NCBI GenBank assembly: GCA_049663345.1 | Contig: JBATDG010000035.1 | Location: 4,744-68,743 of the forward strand | Reading direction: 5' to 3' | From: SZUA-365 sp049663345 | GTDB lineage: Bacteria; Bacteroidota; Ignavibacteria; SZUA-365 | DNA length: 64,000 nt | In this document: positions 42,870-52,108 of the stretch, one piece after another | Position numbering within the stretch: position 1 is the stretch's first letter | Layout: every line of letters begins with the position of its first letter | Made by a program: the position numbers and the translations under genes | The notes under the pieces: generated by a model | Told to the model about the DNA's origin: nothing | The model's database searches: none | What the model saw: the letters and a program-made list of their open reading frames with translations, nothing else

Positions 42870-43627
42870 AAAGCAAAGAAAAATATAACGAGTCGTTCAT
42901 TTACGATGAATCATCGCTGGAAAGGGAGACTCTGACCATTGAGCCGCGGTTCGGGGCATTCCTGCAGAGTGTAGTCGGGAAAGGCAATCGCGTGCTTGAT
43001 GTGGGCTGCGGTACCGGGCGCTATACGATTCACTCGCAGCGTGCCGGTAACACCATGATCGGTTCGGAACTTGTGCATTCCGCCGCCCGCGGCGCGCGAA
43101 TGCGTGGATTGGACGTTATCGTTGCTGATTCTGAAACCAGGTTCCCCTTTGCCGATGCGACGTTTGATCGCGCACAGTGCATCGAGGTGATCGAGCATAT
43201 GATGGACCCTGTTTCAACACTACGTGAGATAAACCGGGTGTTAAAGCTGGGAGGCGCGTTGTTCATTTCTACGCCCAACGCGGCCTGGTGGGCTCATCGT
43301 CTATTAATGCTGGTTGGGATTACCAGCTTTGGACATAGTCCGACGTACCCTGTGGAAATCAACATGCATATACGACATTTTACCATGTCAACGCTTCGCA
43401 GCTTTCTTGAGCGCATGGGCTTCGAAGTGATTCGCACACAAGGTACATACACTGGATTCCCAACTGCTTTGATTGAGTATTTTCCGGCCATTGGTGGTGT
43501 GCTCAAGGTTGTCGGCAGGCTGACCGGAGGACTCGGCTTCCTCGCAAAACAGAATATCTGGCCATCACTCACTTCCGCTGGCCTCGTTTTCCATGTGCGG
43601 AAAATTGGTGATCCAGAAAGCGAATGA
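42866..43627 (+). CDS. SAM-dependent methyltransferase (class I, Methyltransf_11 type)
   Basis: 253 residues starting in an ATGA overlap with the flippase. SAM-binding motif I is VLDVGCGTGRYT (residues 39-50); later motifs are FDRAQCIEVIEHMMDP and INRVLKLGGALFISTPN. In this setting it probably methylates a sugar of the surface polysaccharide or its lipid-linked precursor (inference). It overlaps the next gene by 4 bp. Confidence 0.9.
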   Translation: MKSKEKYNESFIYDESSLERETLTIEPRFGAFLQSVVGKGNRVLDVGCGTGRYTIHSQRAGNTMIGSELVHSAARGARMRGLDVIVADSETRFPFADATFDRAQCIEVIEHMMDPVSTLREINRVLKLGGALFISTPNAAWWAHRLLMLVGITSFGHSPTYPVEINMHIRHFTMSTLRSFLERMGFEVIRTQGTYTGFPTALIEYFPAIGGVLKVVGRLTGGLGFLAKQNIWPSLTSAGLVFHVRKIGDPESE

Positions 43628-44655
43628 AACTCCTCCTCGTCTGTGAATACTGGTACGGGACCGGCGGCTGGTCATACAAGGGCTATCTCGAACAGCTCGG
43701 CTGCGATGTGCGCGTGTTTGATTTCCGTCAACCATATTTCACTACCGGTGCCGCAATACCTCTCGTCAGCGCTGTCACGCGCCGCATAAACCGTCGGCAG
43801 ATGAACGCCGCCTTCGTGGCCGCGGTGGACGAATTTCGTCCGGATGCGATTTTATTTCTCAAGGGCGAGACGATCTACGAAAGCGCCATTCGCGAGGTGA
43901 AGGAGCGATTCAAGCCCATCCTTCTGCAGTGGTATCCTGATGGTCCGTTCAACGTCGAGAACCACAACGCCACCCGCGACAGCATCGCCAGCATTCCGCT
44001 TTTCGACATCTACTACATCTATGCGAAATCACTCATGCAGCCGCTGCGCGAAGCTGGTGCCCGGCGTATCGAATACCTGGCGTTCTGTTACGACCCGGCC
44101 ATGCTTCAGCGTCCCGACGGGATAAGCGACGCCGACCGTGCGAAATACGCCACCGACGTGGTGTTTGCCGGCACGTGGGAGCCGATGCGCGAATGGTGGC
44201 TGGAGAAGGTCACCGAGTTCGACCTTTCCGTCTGGGGAAATATGTGGGAGCGGGTCCAGGAAGGAACGCCCCTGCGCAAGCGCTGGAAAGGCAATGCGGT
44301 GTACGGAGATGAAATTTCGAAGCTGTTCGCCGTTTCCCGCATTCACCTGAATTTCCTGCGCGAGCAGAACAAGGATTCGCACAATGTGCGTACGTTTGAA
44401 ATTCCCGGCTACGGCGGTTTCCTGCTCACACAGCGTTCGCTGGAGCAGGCGGAAGATTTATATGTCGAAGGACGGGAAATTGCCTGCTTCGAAACTGTCG
44501 ATGAGCTGAAGGAAAAGATCAGCTACTATCTCTATCACGAAAATGAACGCCTGGCCATTGCAGAGGCAGGGCATGAACGCGCCGTACGCGAGCATCAGGC
44601 CATCCATCGGCTGCAGCGCATCGTCGACGATACAAAGGCGCTGCTCGGTGCGTGA
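43624..44655 (+). CDS. CgeB-like glycosyltransferase
   Basis: 343 residues, beginning LLLVCEYWYGTGGWSYKGYLEQLGCDV. The N-terminal half contains AILFLKGETIYESAIREV and LLQWYPDGPFNV, as in the DUF3880/CgeB group of GT-B enzymes. The C-terminal half has VRTFEIPGYGGFLLTQRSLE and FETVDELKEKISYYL, the Glyco_trans_1_2 signature. It probably adds a sugar in the same polysaccharide pathway; donor unknown. It is the last of five 4-bp-overlapping genes and is followed by tandem repeats. Confidence 0.87.
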   Translation: MKLLLVCEYWYGTGGWSYKGYLEQLGCDVRVFDFRQPYFTTGAAIPLVSAVTRRINRRQMNAAFVAAVDEFRPDAILFLKGETIYESAIREVKERFKPILLQWYPDGPFNVENHNATRDSIASIPLFDIYYIYAKSLMQPLREAGARRIEYLAFCYDPAMLQRPDGISDADRAKYATDVVFAGTWEPMREWWLEKVTEFDLSVWGNMWERVQEGTPLRKRWKGNAVYGDEISKLFAVSRIHLNFLREQNKDSHNVRTFEIPGYGGFLLTQRSLEQAEDLYVEGREIACFETVDELKEKISYYLYHENERLAIAEAGHERAVREHQAIHRLQRIVDDTKALLGA

Positions 44656-44660
44656 GGCCT

Positions 44661-44735
44661 CCGCAGCCTGCAGAGCCGCAGTTTGCAGAGCCGCAGTTTG
44701 CGCGAGTCCGCAGTTTGCGCGAGTCCGCAGCTGAG
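44661..44735. repeat. tandem 15-17 bp repeats after the CgeB-like gene
   Basis: Five units start with CCGCAG at 44661, 44676, 44691, 44708 and 44725. The first two are 15 bp, the next two are identical 17-bp units (CCGCAGTTTGCGCGAGT) and the last is partial. They begin 6 bp after the stop codon. The rest of the 155 bp gap has no definite promoter or terminator. Confidence 0.85.
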
Positions 44736-44810
44736 GACAGGTTATTCAGCCATTAACACCAGAACCGGAAACTATTTACTTCAACGAGCGAAAGCCCGAG
44801 AACACGATAC

Positions 44811-45971
44811 ATGAAGATTCTCCTGCTCACATCCGATTTCCTTCCCAACATTGGCGGCATGGCAAGCCATGCGCTTGAGCTGGCGCGGGCACACGTGCAG
44901 AACGGGCATCAGCTCGATCTCGTCCATCCCGTGTACGGTGCAGGGGAGGATCATGTCGAGGAAATGGAAGGCTTCACTGTCCACAAGCTGTTCGTGGACA
45001 ACGACACGCCCAAGCTGAAGCATCTTCTGTACATCCGGAAGGTGCGGGATTACGTGCGGAAGCTGCATGCCGCCGCGTCCTTCGACGTCCTGCACTGGCA
45101 CGACCTGACGCCGAATTGCTGGACCACATGGACCCTCCGCAGCGATCTTCCGCTGGTGTGGACCAACCACACATCGAATTATCTGGAGATGTTCGAGACC
45201 GGCATCGGGCGGTTCAAGATCAGGCTTTTCCTCGGGCATGCCGACGCGATCATCAGTCCCAGCAACGAGCTTCATGAGAAATCGGCTGCGACGGGGATAT
45301 CATCCTTGCAGAATTTCTATATCCCCAACGGCGTTGATGCCGCGAAATTTCAGCCCGGCAACAGCTTCGGCGTCATCGACAAGGATTACGGCCTCGATCC
45401 CGCGCGGCCGGTGATTATCTGTCCCAGACGCCTGGAACCGAAAAACGGCGTCGAATATTTTATTCGCGCCATTCCGCTGGTGCGCGCCGAAATTCCGGAT
45501 GTGCAGTTCCTCATCGTCGGCGGCGGCTTTCCCGATGAACGCAAGCGATTCGAAGCGCTGCTCAAGGAAGCAGGGCAGTCGCACGATGTGTTTTTCACGG
45601 GCAACGTGCCCAACAGCGCCATGCCGAAATTCTACGCTCTCGCGACCATTGCCGCGCTGCCTTCGCTGATGGAGGCCACGAGCATTTCCGGGCTCGAAGC
45701 AATGGCCAGCGGACTGCCTCTTGTCGGCACGAGGGTAGGCGGCATTCCGGAGATCATTGAAGACGGAGAAAGCGGCATGCTCGTCGATGCCCGCAGTCCT
45801 GAGCAGCTCGCCGCGGCGTTTATCCAGCTGCTCAACGATCAGGAACTGCGCTCACGTCTCGGTGCCGGAGCACGGCGCCGCGTCGAAGAAACTTTCGCCT
45901 GGCCCGAAATATCCCGCCGCACCGTGGCGGTCTACGACAAAGCCATCGCAAAATGGAAAGCGCGTCAGTAA
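44811..45971 (+). CDS. glycosyltransferase family 4 protein
   Basis: 386 residues. N-terminal MKILLLTSDFLPNIGGMASHALELARA is the typical GT4 acceptor-side glycine loop. The donor half has VIICPRRLEPKNGVEYFIRA and the E-x7-E motif in PSLMEATSISGLEAMASGLPLVGT, followed by GGIPEIIEDGESGMLV. It should extend the lipid-linked oligosaccharide. It is separated from the upstream block by the repeat-containing gap and is 30 bp from the next glycosyltransferase. Confidence 0.93.
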   Translation: MKILLLTSDFLPNIGGMASHALELARAHVQNGHQLDLVHPVYGAGEDHVEEMEGFTVHKLFVDNDTPKLKHLLYIRKVRDYVRKLHAAASFDVLHWHDLTPNCWTTWTLRSDLPLVWTNHTSNYLEMFETGIGRFKIRLFLGHADAIISPSNELHEKSAATGISSLQNFYIPNGVDAAKFQPGNSFGVIDKDYGLDPARPVIICPRRLEPKNGVEYFIRAIPLVRAEIPDVQFLIVGGGFPDERKRFEALLKEAGQSHDVFFTGNVPNSAMPKFYALATIAALPSLMEATSISGLEAMASGLPLVGTRVGGIPEIIEDGESGMLVDARSPEQLAAAFIQLLNDQELRSRLGAGARRRVEETFAWPEISRRTVAVYDKAIAKWKARQ

Positions 45972-46001
45972 TTAATTTTGAAACTTCAGGCTATCCGCTC
46001 T

Positions 46002-47126
46002 GTGAACGTTCTCGTCATCAGCCATACCTACATCACACGCATCGGCCGCGAAAAGTGGCGCGAGCTCGCGCGTCTGTACGATGTCAATCTGAAAATCATC
46101 GTTCCGACCGTGTGGAAGGATTATCTCTTTACCATCCGTGCCGAGGATCATCGCGACGACGAACTAGATGTAACGGCTCTTCCGGTTATGTTCAGCGGCA
46201 AGGAGGCGGCGCATTTTTACAAATCCGCATACCTGTGTATGCGCGATTTCAAGCCCGACGTGCTGCATGTGGAAGAGGGGACCGACGCATTTTCCTATTT
46301 CCAGGCGCTGGTCTACAAAAGAATATTCGCTCCCGAGGCGAAGACGCTGTTTTTCACATGGATGAATTTCGAGAAGACGCTGAATTTTCCGTTCACGTTT
46401 TTCGAACGCTTCAATCTTATTCGTTCCGACGCCGCGATCTGCGGCAACGCCGACGCGCGCGATATCCTGCGGAAAAAAGGATACGATAAGCCGATTCACG
46501 TGATGCCGCTGCTCGGACTCGATGCGGATTTATTCCGAAAGCGTCCGCAGCCGGAGCTGGCCGCGGAAGTCGGCATGAAGGGCAAGGTGATCGGATTCAT
46601 CGGACGATTCGTGCCGGAAAAGGGCGTGATGAATCTGCTGGAAGCCGCCGCTGCGCTGAGAGGCGAATGGTCACTGCTGCTCATCGGCGGCGGGGCGCAG
46701 GAGTTCGATCTTCGGCGAAGGGCGGAAGAACTCGGCTGTGCGGATCGCGTACGTTTTGTGCTCTCCATTCCTCATGCGGAAGTCCCGAAGTACATCAACC
46801 TCATGGATCTGCTTGTGCTGCCGTCGTACACCGTGCCGCATTGGAAGGAACAGTTCGGGCAGGTGCTGGTGCAGGCCATGGCCTCGGAGGTGCCGGTACT
46901 CGGTTCGACGCATGCCGAAATTCCGAATGTCATCGGAGACGCCGGCTTTACTTTCGAAGAGAAAAACTGGGACGACCTGCAGGCGAAGCTGCAGATGCTG
47001 TTTGATGATGACGCCCTGCGGGCGGAATACGGTCCCCGCGGCCGTGAACATGTTCTCACCCACTTCACCAACACACGCATCGCCGAAAAGACCTGGGCGG
47101 TGTATCAGGAACTGCTTGCCGGCTGA
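46002..47126 (+). CDS. glycosyltransferase family 4 protein
   Basis: 374 residues if the GTG at 46002 is used (VNVLVISHTYITRIGREKW, a typical GT4 start); a TTG at 45978 adds eight residues. The donor half has VIGFIGRFVPEKGVMNLLEAA and VLPSYTVPHWKEQFGQVLVQAMASEVPVLG. The second Glu of E-x7-E is Gln here (EQFGQVLVQA), a substitution seen in some GT4 members. It ends the polysaccharide cluster, with a terminator 4 bp after the stop. Confidence 0.9.
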   Translation: MNVLVISHTYITRIGREKWRELARLYDVNLKIIVPTVWKDYLFTIRAEDHRDDELDVTALPVMFSGKEAAHFYKSAYLCMRDFKPDVLHVEEGTDAFSYFQALVYKRIFAPEAKTLFFTWMNFEKTLNFPFTFFERFNLIRSDAAICGNADARDILRKKGYDKPIHVMPLLGLDADLFRKRPQPELAAEVGMKGKVIGFIGRFVPEKGVMNLLEAAAALRGEWSLLLIGGGAQEFDLRRRAEELGCADRVRFVLSIPHAEVPKYINLMDLLVLPSYTVPHWKEQFGQVLVQAMASEVPVLGSTHAEIPNVIGDAGFTFEEKNWDDLQAKLQMLFDDDALRAEYGPRGREHVLTHFTNTRIAEKTWAVYQELLAG

Positions 47127-47130
47127 ATTC

Positions 47131-47158
47131 CACCGGAGCGGTTCGTCCGGTGTTTTTT
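47131..47158 (+). terminator. intrinsic terminator of the polysaccharide cluster
   Basis: CACCGGA (47131-47137) and TCCGGTG (47146-47152) pair around an eight-base loop, followed by six T. The last two T are also the first bases of the next promoter. Confidence 0.88.
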
Positions 47159-47185
47159 GCTTTCATCGCTGCTCGGCGGTACTTT
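47157..47185 (+). promoter_or_regulatory. putative proline dehydrogenase promoter
   Basis: TTGCTT (47157-47162), 17 bp, TACTTT (47180-47185), continuing as an exact TAnnTTTG. The predicted start (near 47192) falls at the left edge of a 15-bp palindrome, CTCGCCC-T-GGGCGAG (47192-47206), which could be an operator. Confidence 0.6.
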
Positions 47186-47234
47186 TGTATGCTCGCCCTG
47201 GGCGAGTATCATCCGCAAACAGTGAAACGGTATC

Positions 47235-48143
47235 ATGTCAGTCATTTCAAAAATCATCGCTTGGTCCATCCCCTTCATTCCGAAACCTGTCGTGGGATAC
47301 TTTGCCCGTCCCTACATTGCCGGCGAGACGCTGGCGGACGGCATCCGCGTGGTCAAGGAACTCAACGCCAAGGGGATAATGGCGACCATGGACGTTCTCG
47401 GAGAGAGCGTCAATTCCCGCGAAGAAACAGTGGCGATGCGCAAGCAGTGCGAAGACGTGCTGCATGCCATCAACGAGCATAAGCTCGACGCCAACCTATC
47501 AATCAAACCCACGCAGCTTGGCCTGAGCATCGATCCGGTTTTCTGCGAGGAAAATCTGCGCGTGCTCCTCGACATCGCGCTCAAGTACAACAATTTCGTC
47601 CGCATCGACATGGAGGACCACCCTTACACCGACAGCACGCTGCAGATTTACAGGACTCTGCGCCGCGACTACGGTAATCATGTCGGGGTCGTTCTGCAGG
47701 CGTATCTGCGCAGGACTGAAGCTGATCTTCGCGATCTCATGTCGGAGGGTGACACGAACATCCGGCTCTGCAAGGGCATCTACGTCGAACCCGAAGCGAT
47801 CGCTTTCAAGCAGCGCGCAGAGGTGCAGGACAGCTTCAAGCGGGTCAATGAACTCGGACTCAGCGGCGGCGCGTACATCGGAATCGCCACGCATGACGAC
47901 GTGCTGATCGAAGACGGTTTTGAGACGGTCAAAAAGCTTGGCCTTACCCGGGAGCAGTATGAATTCCAGATGCTGCTCGGCGTCAGGCACAACCGCCGCG
48001 ATCAGATCGTTGCCCTTGGCCACCGCCTGCGCGTGTACGTTCCGTTCGGAGATCGTTGGTATGCCTATTCCACACGGAGACTCAAGGAAAATCCCTCGAT
48101 GGCCATGCATGTGCTGAAGGCCATATTCGGGATGGGCAAATGA
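47235..48143 (+). CDS. proline dehydrogenase (monofunctional)
   Basis: 302 residues, the size of stand-alone PRODH enzymes. The FAD-binding TIM barrel shows MATMDVLGESV, LSIKPTQLGLSID, FVRIDMEDHPYTDSTL, VVLQAYLRRTEADL, IRLCKGIYVEP, YIGIATHDD and the C-terminal AYSTRRLKENP, with the RR pair that holds the proline carboxylate. It oxidises L-proline to pyrroline-5-carboxylate, passing electrons to the quinone pool. The P5C dehydrogenase partner is not in the window. It has its own promoter with a palindrome at the predicted start. Confidence 0.95.
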   Translation: MSVISKIIAWSIPFIPKPVVGYFARPYIAGETLADGIRVVKELNAKGIMATMDVLGESVNSREETVAMRKQCEDVLHAINEHKLDANLSIKPTQLGLSIDPVFCEENLRVLLDIALKYNNFVRIDMEDHPYTDSTLQIYRTLRRDYGNHVGVVLQAYLRRTEADLRDLMSEGDTNIRLCKGIYVEPEAIAFKQRAEVQDSFKRVNELGLSGGAYIGIATHDDVLIEDGFETVKKLGLTREQYEFQMLLGVRHNRRDQIVALGHRLRVYVPFGDRWYAYSTRRLKENPSMAMHVLKAIFGMGK

Positions 48144-48147
48144 TACG

Positions 48148-49053
48148 TTGACTCCTTCGATTCACAAATTGATACGGCCGGTGCTGCTTTTGTTGCTGCT
48201 TACGCAGCTGACGGCATGCAACCGGCCGTCTCATGAAACGCCGAAAGCGGTGCGGAGCGTGACTGATGATCTGGGACGCAGCGTCGGCGTTGACCGAACT
48301 CCGCTGCGCATAGTCAGCCTTGCGCCAAGCCTTACCGAAATGCTGTTCGTCCTGGGAGCGGGCGACAAGGTCGTCGGCGTGACATCGTACTGCAATTATC
48401 CCCCGGAGACGGCAGGCAAGACAGTCGTTGGCGACCTCGTGACGCCGGATATCGAGCGGATTTTCTCGCTTGAGCCGGACCTGGTATTCATTTCCGTTGA
48501 AGGCAACTCGCAGCGCACGTTCGTTGCGCTGGAGCGATTGGGAGTGCGGCTGTTTGTATCCAATCCGCGCGATATTCAAGGCGTGTACAAATCCATGCGG
48601 GACATAGGAAAGCTGCTGAAGATCGACGCTCGTGCTTCAACGGTCGTCGATTCACTCAAGGCAGAGGAGGCGCGGCTCAGGAAGTCGCGTGTCCCGGCCG
48701 GAAAATCCGTGCTGATGCTGTTGTCGCTGCAGCCGCTGATGGCAGCCGGCAGCGACACCTTTATCGACGAGGTGATTTCACTCGCCGGAGGCAGCAACGC
48801 AGCCACCGGACTGAAGGGCAGCTATCCCATTCTGAACAGGGAAATGCTGCTGCGCATCAATCCGGATTTGGTGCTGTATCCCGACGATATGGGGATGGAC
48901 GAAATGCAGTTATGCACAGGCTACCCAGAGTGGCGCAAGCTGCGGGCGATGAATCGCGGAGCGGTATATCGTATCGACGCGGACGTGTTTCTCCGTCCCG
49001 GTCCGCGTGTATTTCTTGCCGCCGCGCAGCTGCGGACATATCTTGAGAAATAA
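48148..49053 (+). CDS. BtuF-like ABC-transporter substrate-binding lipoprotein
   Basis: 301 residues from a TTG 4 bp after the proline dehydrogenase stop; no ATG gives the signal peptide. The lipobox is LTAC (Cys24). The helical-backbone metal receptor fold shows RIVSLAPSLTEMLFVLGAGDKVVGVTSYCNYPPE, VGDLVTPDIERIFSLEPDLVF and FIDEVISLAGGSNAA. BtuF-type proteins deliver corrinoids or ferric chelates to a BtuCD-like permease, but no permease or ATPase gene is adjacent. It may be co-transcribed with proline dehydrogenase, an unexpected pairing. Confidence 0.88.
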   Translation: MTPSIHKLIRPVLLLLLLTQLTACNRPSHETPKAVRSVTDDLGRSVGVDRTPLRIVSLAPSLTEMLFVLGAGDKVVGVTSYCNYPPETAGKTVVGDLVTPDIERIFSLEPDLVFISVEGNSQRTFVALERLGVRLFVSNPRDIQGVYKSMRDIGKLLKIDARASTVVDSLKAEEARLRKSRVPAGKSVLMLLSLQPLMAAGSDTFIDEVISLAGGSNAATGLKGSYPILNREMLLRINPDLVLYPDDMGMDEMQLCTGYPEWRKLRAMNRGAVYRIDADVFLRPGPRVFLAAAQLRTYLEK

Positions 49054-49077
49054 CTCCCTCCCCCCGTTTTCGGGGAA

Positions 49078-49728
49078 TTACGCAGGCGTCTGACTTTTTT
49101 CCTTTGCCAGCTTTTCCAATTGCATAGACGTTGCGATTTCGCGCGTCATATTCTCCGGCATGGTATTGGTCTTGACCGTAATGATGAATCGGTCACCGAC
49201 GAGCACTGTCATTTCGCTTTGTTCGCCTTGCCGCTCATATTTTTCATACGCGGGGAAGCCGGCGACTTCCGTCGTACGCTCGTAGCCTTCCGTGCTTTCA
49301 CGATTGATTTTCATTTTCAGCCACATCTTTATTGGCGCGTACATCATGCCGATGTATGCGTAATCGAAAATCTCCACAGTGGCTGATTTTCCATCGGCGC
49401 CGTTGTAGTCGGCGCTGGCCTGGGAATAGTTCCATTCGCCCATGGTGGCCGTCTCTCCGCGGGCATTCTCCTGCGGCATTTCGTCGATAACTTTCGGGAG
49501 GTAGTTGACAAGGATCTTGAACGACACCGGCGGCTCCGGCTTGCGGTTTTCGTCGAAGCCCTTGCCTGCTTCTTCGGCTGCGGTAGCCATGTTCTGCGCG
49601 GCTTCGGAAAGCTTCTCCAATTCGCTCTGCTCGCCATCCGTTGAGTCGCCGCTCTTTCCGCCGCAGCCGATAAACAGCAGTCCGCAGAGTGCCGCGGCGA
49701 GCATGGATTTAGGGAAATATGTTTTCAT
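49078..49728 (-). CDS. hypothetical lipoprotein
   Basis: 216 residues from the ATG with GGAG upstream; the longer frame start lacks a site. The signal peptide ends in LLFIGC, followed by a Gly/Ser/Asp/Glu linker and an amphipathic helix (ELEKLSEAAQNMATAAEEAG). A single folded domain follows (FKILVNYLPKVIDEMP, VEIFDYAYIGMMYAPIKMWLKMKI, VAGFPAYEKYE, LVGDRFIITVKTNTMPE). The pattern, with a FIITVK strand and GFPAYEK, resembles lipoproteins of unknown function that sample membrane or ligand. No named family recognised. Confidence 0.72.
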   Translation of the reverse strand: MKTYFPKSMLAAALCGLLFIGCGGKSGDSTDGEQSELEKLSEAAQNMATAAEEAGKGFDENRKPEPPVSFKILVNYLPKVIDEMPQENARGETATMGEWNYSQASADYNGADGKSATVEIFDYAYIGMMYAPIKMWLKMKINRESTEGYERTTEVAGFPAYEKYERQGEQSEMTVLVGDRFIITVKTNTMPENMTREIATSMQLEKLAKEKSQTPA

Positions 49729-49900
49729 CAGGATCTCCGTTATGATGGAATGTTGCAGGCAGTAAATTACGAGGGGAGGGCGCAAATTACTCCGCGAGCC
49801 GGAAGAACGCAAGCGGGGCGGGGATGGAAGGCAAGACTTCGATGAGTGCGATGGAACTAGCACGCCAACGGGAGTGAATACGGATAACGAGCAGGGGAAG

Positions 49901-52108
49901 CTAGTATTCGATCGTGCGTTCTTTCGGCGTACTCTCTCCTCCGCTGCCTCCCGATGAGGTGTGCATGCTGCAATACCCCGGGAAGTATTTCTTGTTGACG
50001 TATTCGACGATTGTATGCGGACAAAAAGGATTGGCGAGATTTTGGGAGTCGACGCAAAGCTTTTCCTGCGTGACTCCTTCGGGCATCATGAAATCCTTTA
50101 CGGGGAGACCGATGCGTTTGTCGGCATAGACGTACTTCATGAAGCGTCCCCAGATCGGTGAGGCGGCGACGCTGCCCTGTCCGTAGGACCCGGTGAACGT
50201 AATACGGCGATCGTCGAATCCGGTCCAGACCCCGGCGACGAGATTCGGAGTGAATCCGATAAACCAGGCGTCGGCATAGTCCTGCGTAGTGCCGGTTTTT
50301 CCGCCAGCGGGACCTGCAAACCAGCGGCGCGTTCCTGAACCCGTACCGCCATTTATTACCGAACGCAGCATGGTCGCCATAATGAATGCGGTTTCCTTGC
50401 TCAGTACTTCTCGAATTTCGCTTGTAGCATTTTCGATGACGCGTCCATCCCTGTCCTCAATGCGCGTGATGCCAAATGGCTGGGCATAGATTCCCTCGTT
50501 GGCAAAGGAGCCGTATGCGGAGATAAGCTGCAGAGGTACGACCTCGGAAGTTCCGATTGCGAGAGACGGGTAGGGCCGCAGCGGTGTATCGATGCCCATG
50601 CGTTTTGCGTAGCGCACGACTTCGCCGGCGGGTGCGATCTCCAGGATCGTCCGGATTGCCACAAGGTTTACCGAATTTTGAAGTCCGCGCCGCAGGCTGT
50701 AGACGCCGCCCGTTTCACCTCCGAAATTTTGCGGACGCCAGATCGATCCCGAACCGTCAGGGATGGAAATCGGAGCGTTTGAAATTTGATATGCGGGCGA
50801 GTAGCCGTTATCGATCGCTACCGTGTAGATAAACGGCTTGAAGGTCGAACCCGGCTGCCTCGAAATCTGTGTGACATGATTGAGGCCGTAGCGGAAGTTC
50901 AGCTCCGCATTCCCGACCATGGCCTTGATTTCTCCCGACTGGGGACTGATCGCAACGAATCCGACCTGGATTCGCTGCAGTGTGCCTTTGACGGAATCCA
51001 CGAAACGCGTTTTTGTGCGAAGTCTTATGCTGACTGCGTCGCGTTCACCTGCTGTTCGTGCAGCCTTGTACTCAGCCGTAGCACGTACAGCAAGGCGGAG
51101 GGCGGTGCCGAGGATCGCACGACGAGACGGACTCTCCCAAGTCCATCGGCTGTCGAATTGTGCCTGGAATGCAGGGAGATGCTCCTGAACGGAGCGGTTG
51201 GCATGTTCCTGCATGCGGCTGTCGATAGTCGTGTAGACATTCAATCCGTCGCGATAAAGATTGAATCCGTACTTCTCCGCTTTCTCCCGAAGCTGCTGCC
51301 TCACATATTCCACGAAATGGGGTGCGATACCTGCTGAGCGCTCCCGTGAGCGTGTAACGATAGAGTCGCGGCGGTAGTCAGCGTAATCGGACTCGGTGAT
51401 GAAGCCCTCGTCGATCATATTGAGAAGTACCGTGTTGCGCCGGTAGACAGCGCCCTGATAATTGCGCCGCGGATCGTAATGAGTCGGATTAGCCAGAGCG
51501 CCAACCAGGAAGGCGCATTCACTTACAGTCAGATCAGAGGTTTTTTTATCGAAGAAAACAGCGGCGGCAGACTGGAGGCCGTAGGCACCGCGTCCGAACG
51601 GTGCGACGTTGAGATACATGATCAGGATTTCATTTTTCGTATACCGCCGTTCTATCTGTACTGCGGTGAGCATCTCACGCACCTTTCTCATGATCGTCAC
51701 TTCACGCGTGAGATAGAGAAGGCGAGCGAGCTGCTGCGTAATCGTGCTGGCGCCGGGACCGCGAAGGGTAAGACTGAACACACGTTGAAGCAAGACGCGT
51801 GTCACGCCTCGGAGATCAACACCCCAGTGCTCGTAGAATCGGCGATCTTCGGTTGAAAGCAGCGCCTGGATAAACGGTTTGGGCACACTGTCGAGAGATG
51901 TCAGCCGGGAGCGATTCTCCTCAAAGAATCGATCGATAATCAGGCCGTCGGCAGAGAACACGCGCGTGGCAAAAGGCGGACGCGGATTCTCGAGTTCCTC
52001 CAGAGAAGGGAGTCCTTCGGTCATGCTCGAGGTGAACCACCAGCCGCCGAAAACGATAATAATCAGTGGGAGGGCGATTGACCAGAATTGACGTGGAGTA
52101 GTGGTCAT
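49901..52108 (-). CDS. class A penicillin-binding protein (PBP1A type)
   Basis: 735 residues. One N-terminal membrane helix (ALPLIIIVFGGWWF) is followed by the GT51 glycosyltransferase domain with all key motifs: STEDRRFYEHWGVD (catalytic Glu), GASTITQQLARLLYL, REMLTAVQIERRYTKNEIL and YLNVAPFGRGAYGLQSAA. The transpeptidase domain has the SxxK serine in GSTFKPFIY, the SxN motif in QNSVNLVA and KTGTTQDYADAW. It polymerises and cross-links peptidoglycan. The C-terminal tail carries two Cys pairs (KLCVDSQNLANPFCPH, PGYCSMH). It overlaps lpxH by 4 bp. Confidence 0.96.
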   Translation of the reverse strand: MTTTPRQFWSIALPLIIIVFGGWWFTSSMTEGLPSLEELENPRPPFATRVFSADGLIIDRFFEENRSRLTSLDSVPKPFIQALLSTEDRRFYEHWGVDLRGVTRVLLQRVFSLTLRGPGASTITQQLARLLYLTREVTIMRKVREMLTAVQIERRYTKNEILIMYLNVAPFGRGAYGLQSAAAVFFDKKTSDLTVSECAFLVGALANPTHYDPRRNYQGAVYRRNTVLLNMIDEGFITESDYADYRRDSIVTRSRERSAGIAPHFVEYVRQQLREKAEKYGFNLYRDGLNVYTTIDSRMQEHANRSVQEHLPAFQAQFDSRWTWESPSRRAILGTALRLAVRATAEYKAARTAGERDAVSIRLRTKTRFVDSVKGTLQRIQVGFVAISPQSGEIKAMVGNAELNFRYGLNHVTQISRQPGSTFKPFIYTVAIDNGYSPAYQISNAPISIPDGSGSIWRPQNFGGETGGVYSLRRGLQNSVNLVAIRTILEIAPAGEVVRYAKRMGIDTPLRPYPSLAIGTSEVVPLQLISAYGSFANEGIYAQPFGITRIEDRDGRVIENATSEIREVLSKETAFIMATMLRSVINGGTGSGTRRWFAGPAGGKTGTTQDYADAWFIGFTPNLVAGVWTGFDDRRITFTGSYGQGSVAASPIWGRFMKYVYADKRIGLPVKDFMMPEGVTQEKLCVDSQNLANPFCPHTIVEYVNKKYFPGYCSMHTSSGGSGGESTPKERTIEY

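Noticed and set aside
49045..49077. Terminator between the BtuF-like and lipoprotein genes
   Set aside because: Only a five-pair CCCCG/CGGGG stem with a TTTT loop and no following T-run; too weak to call.
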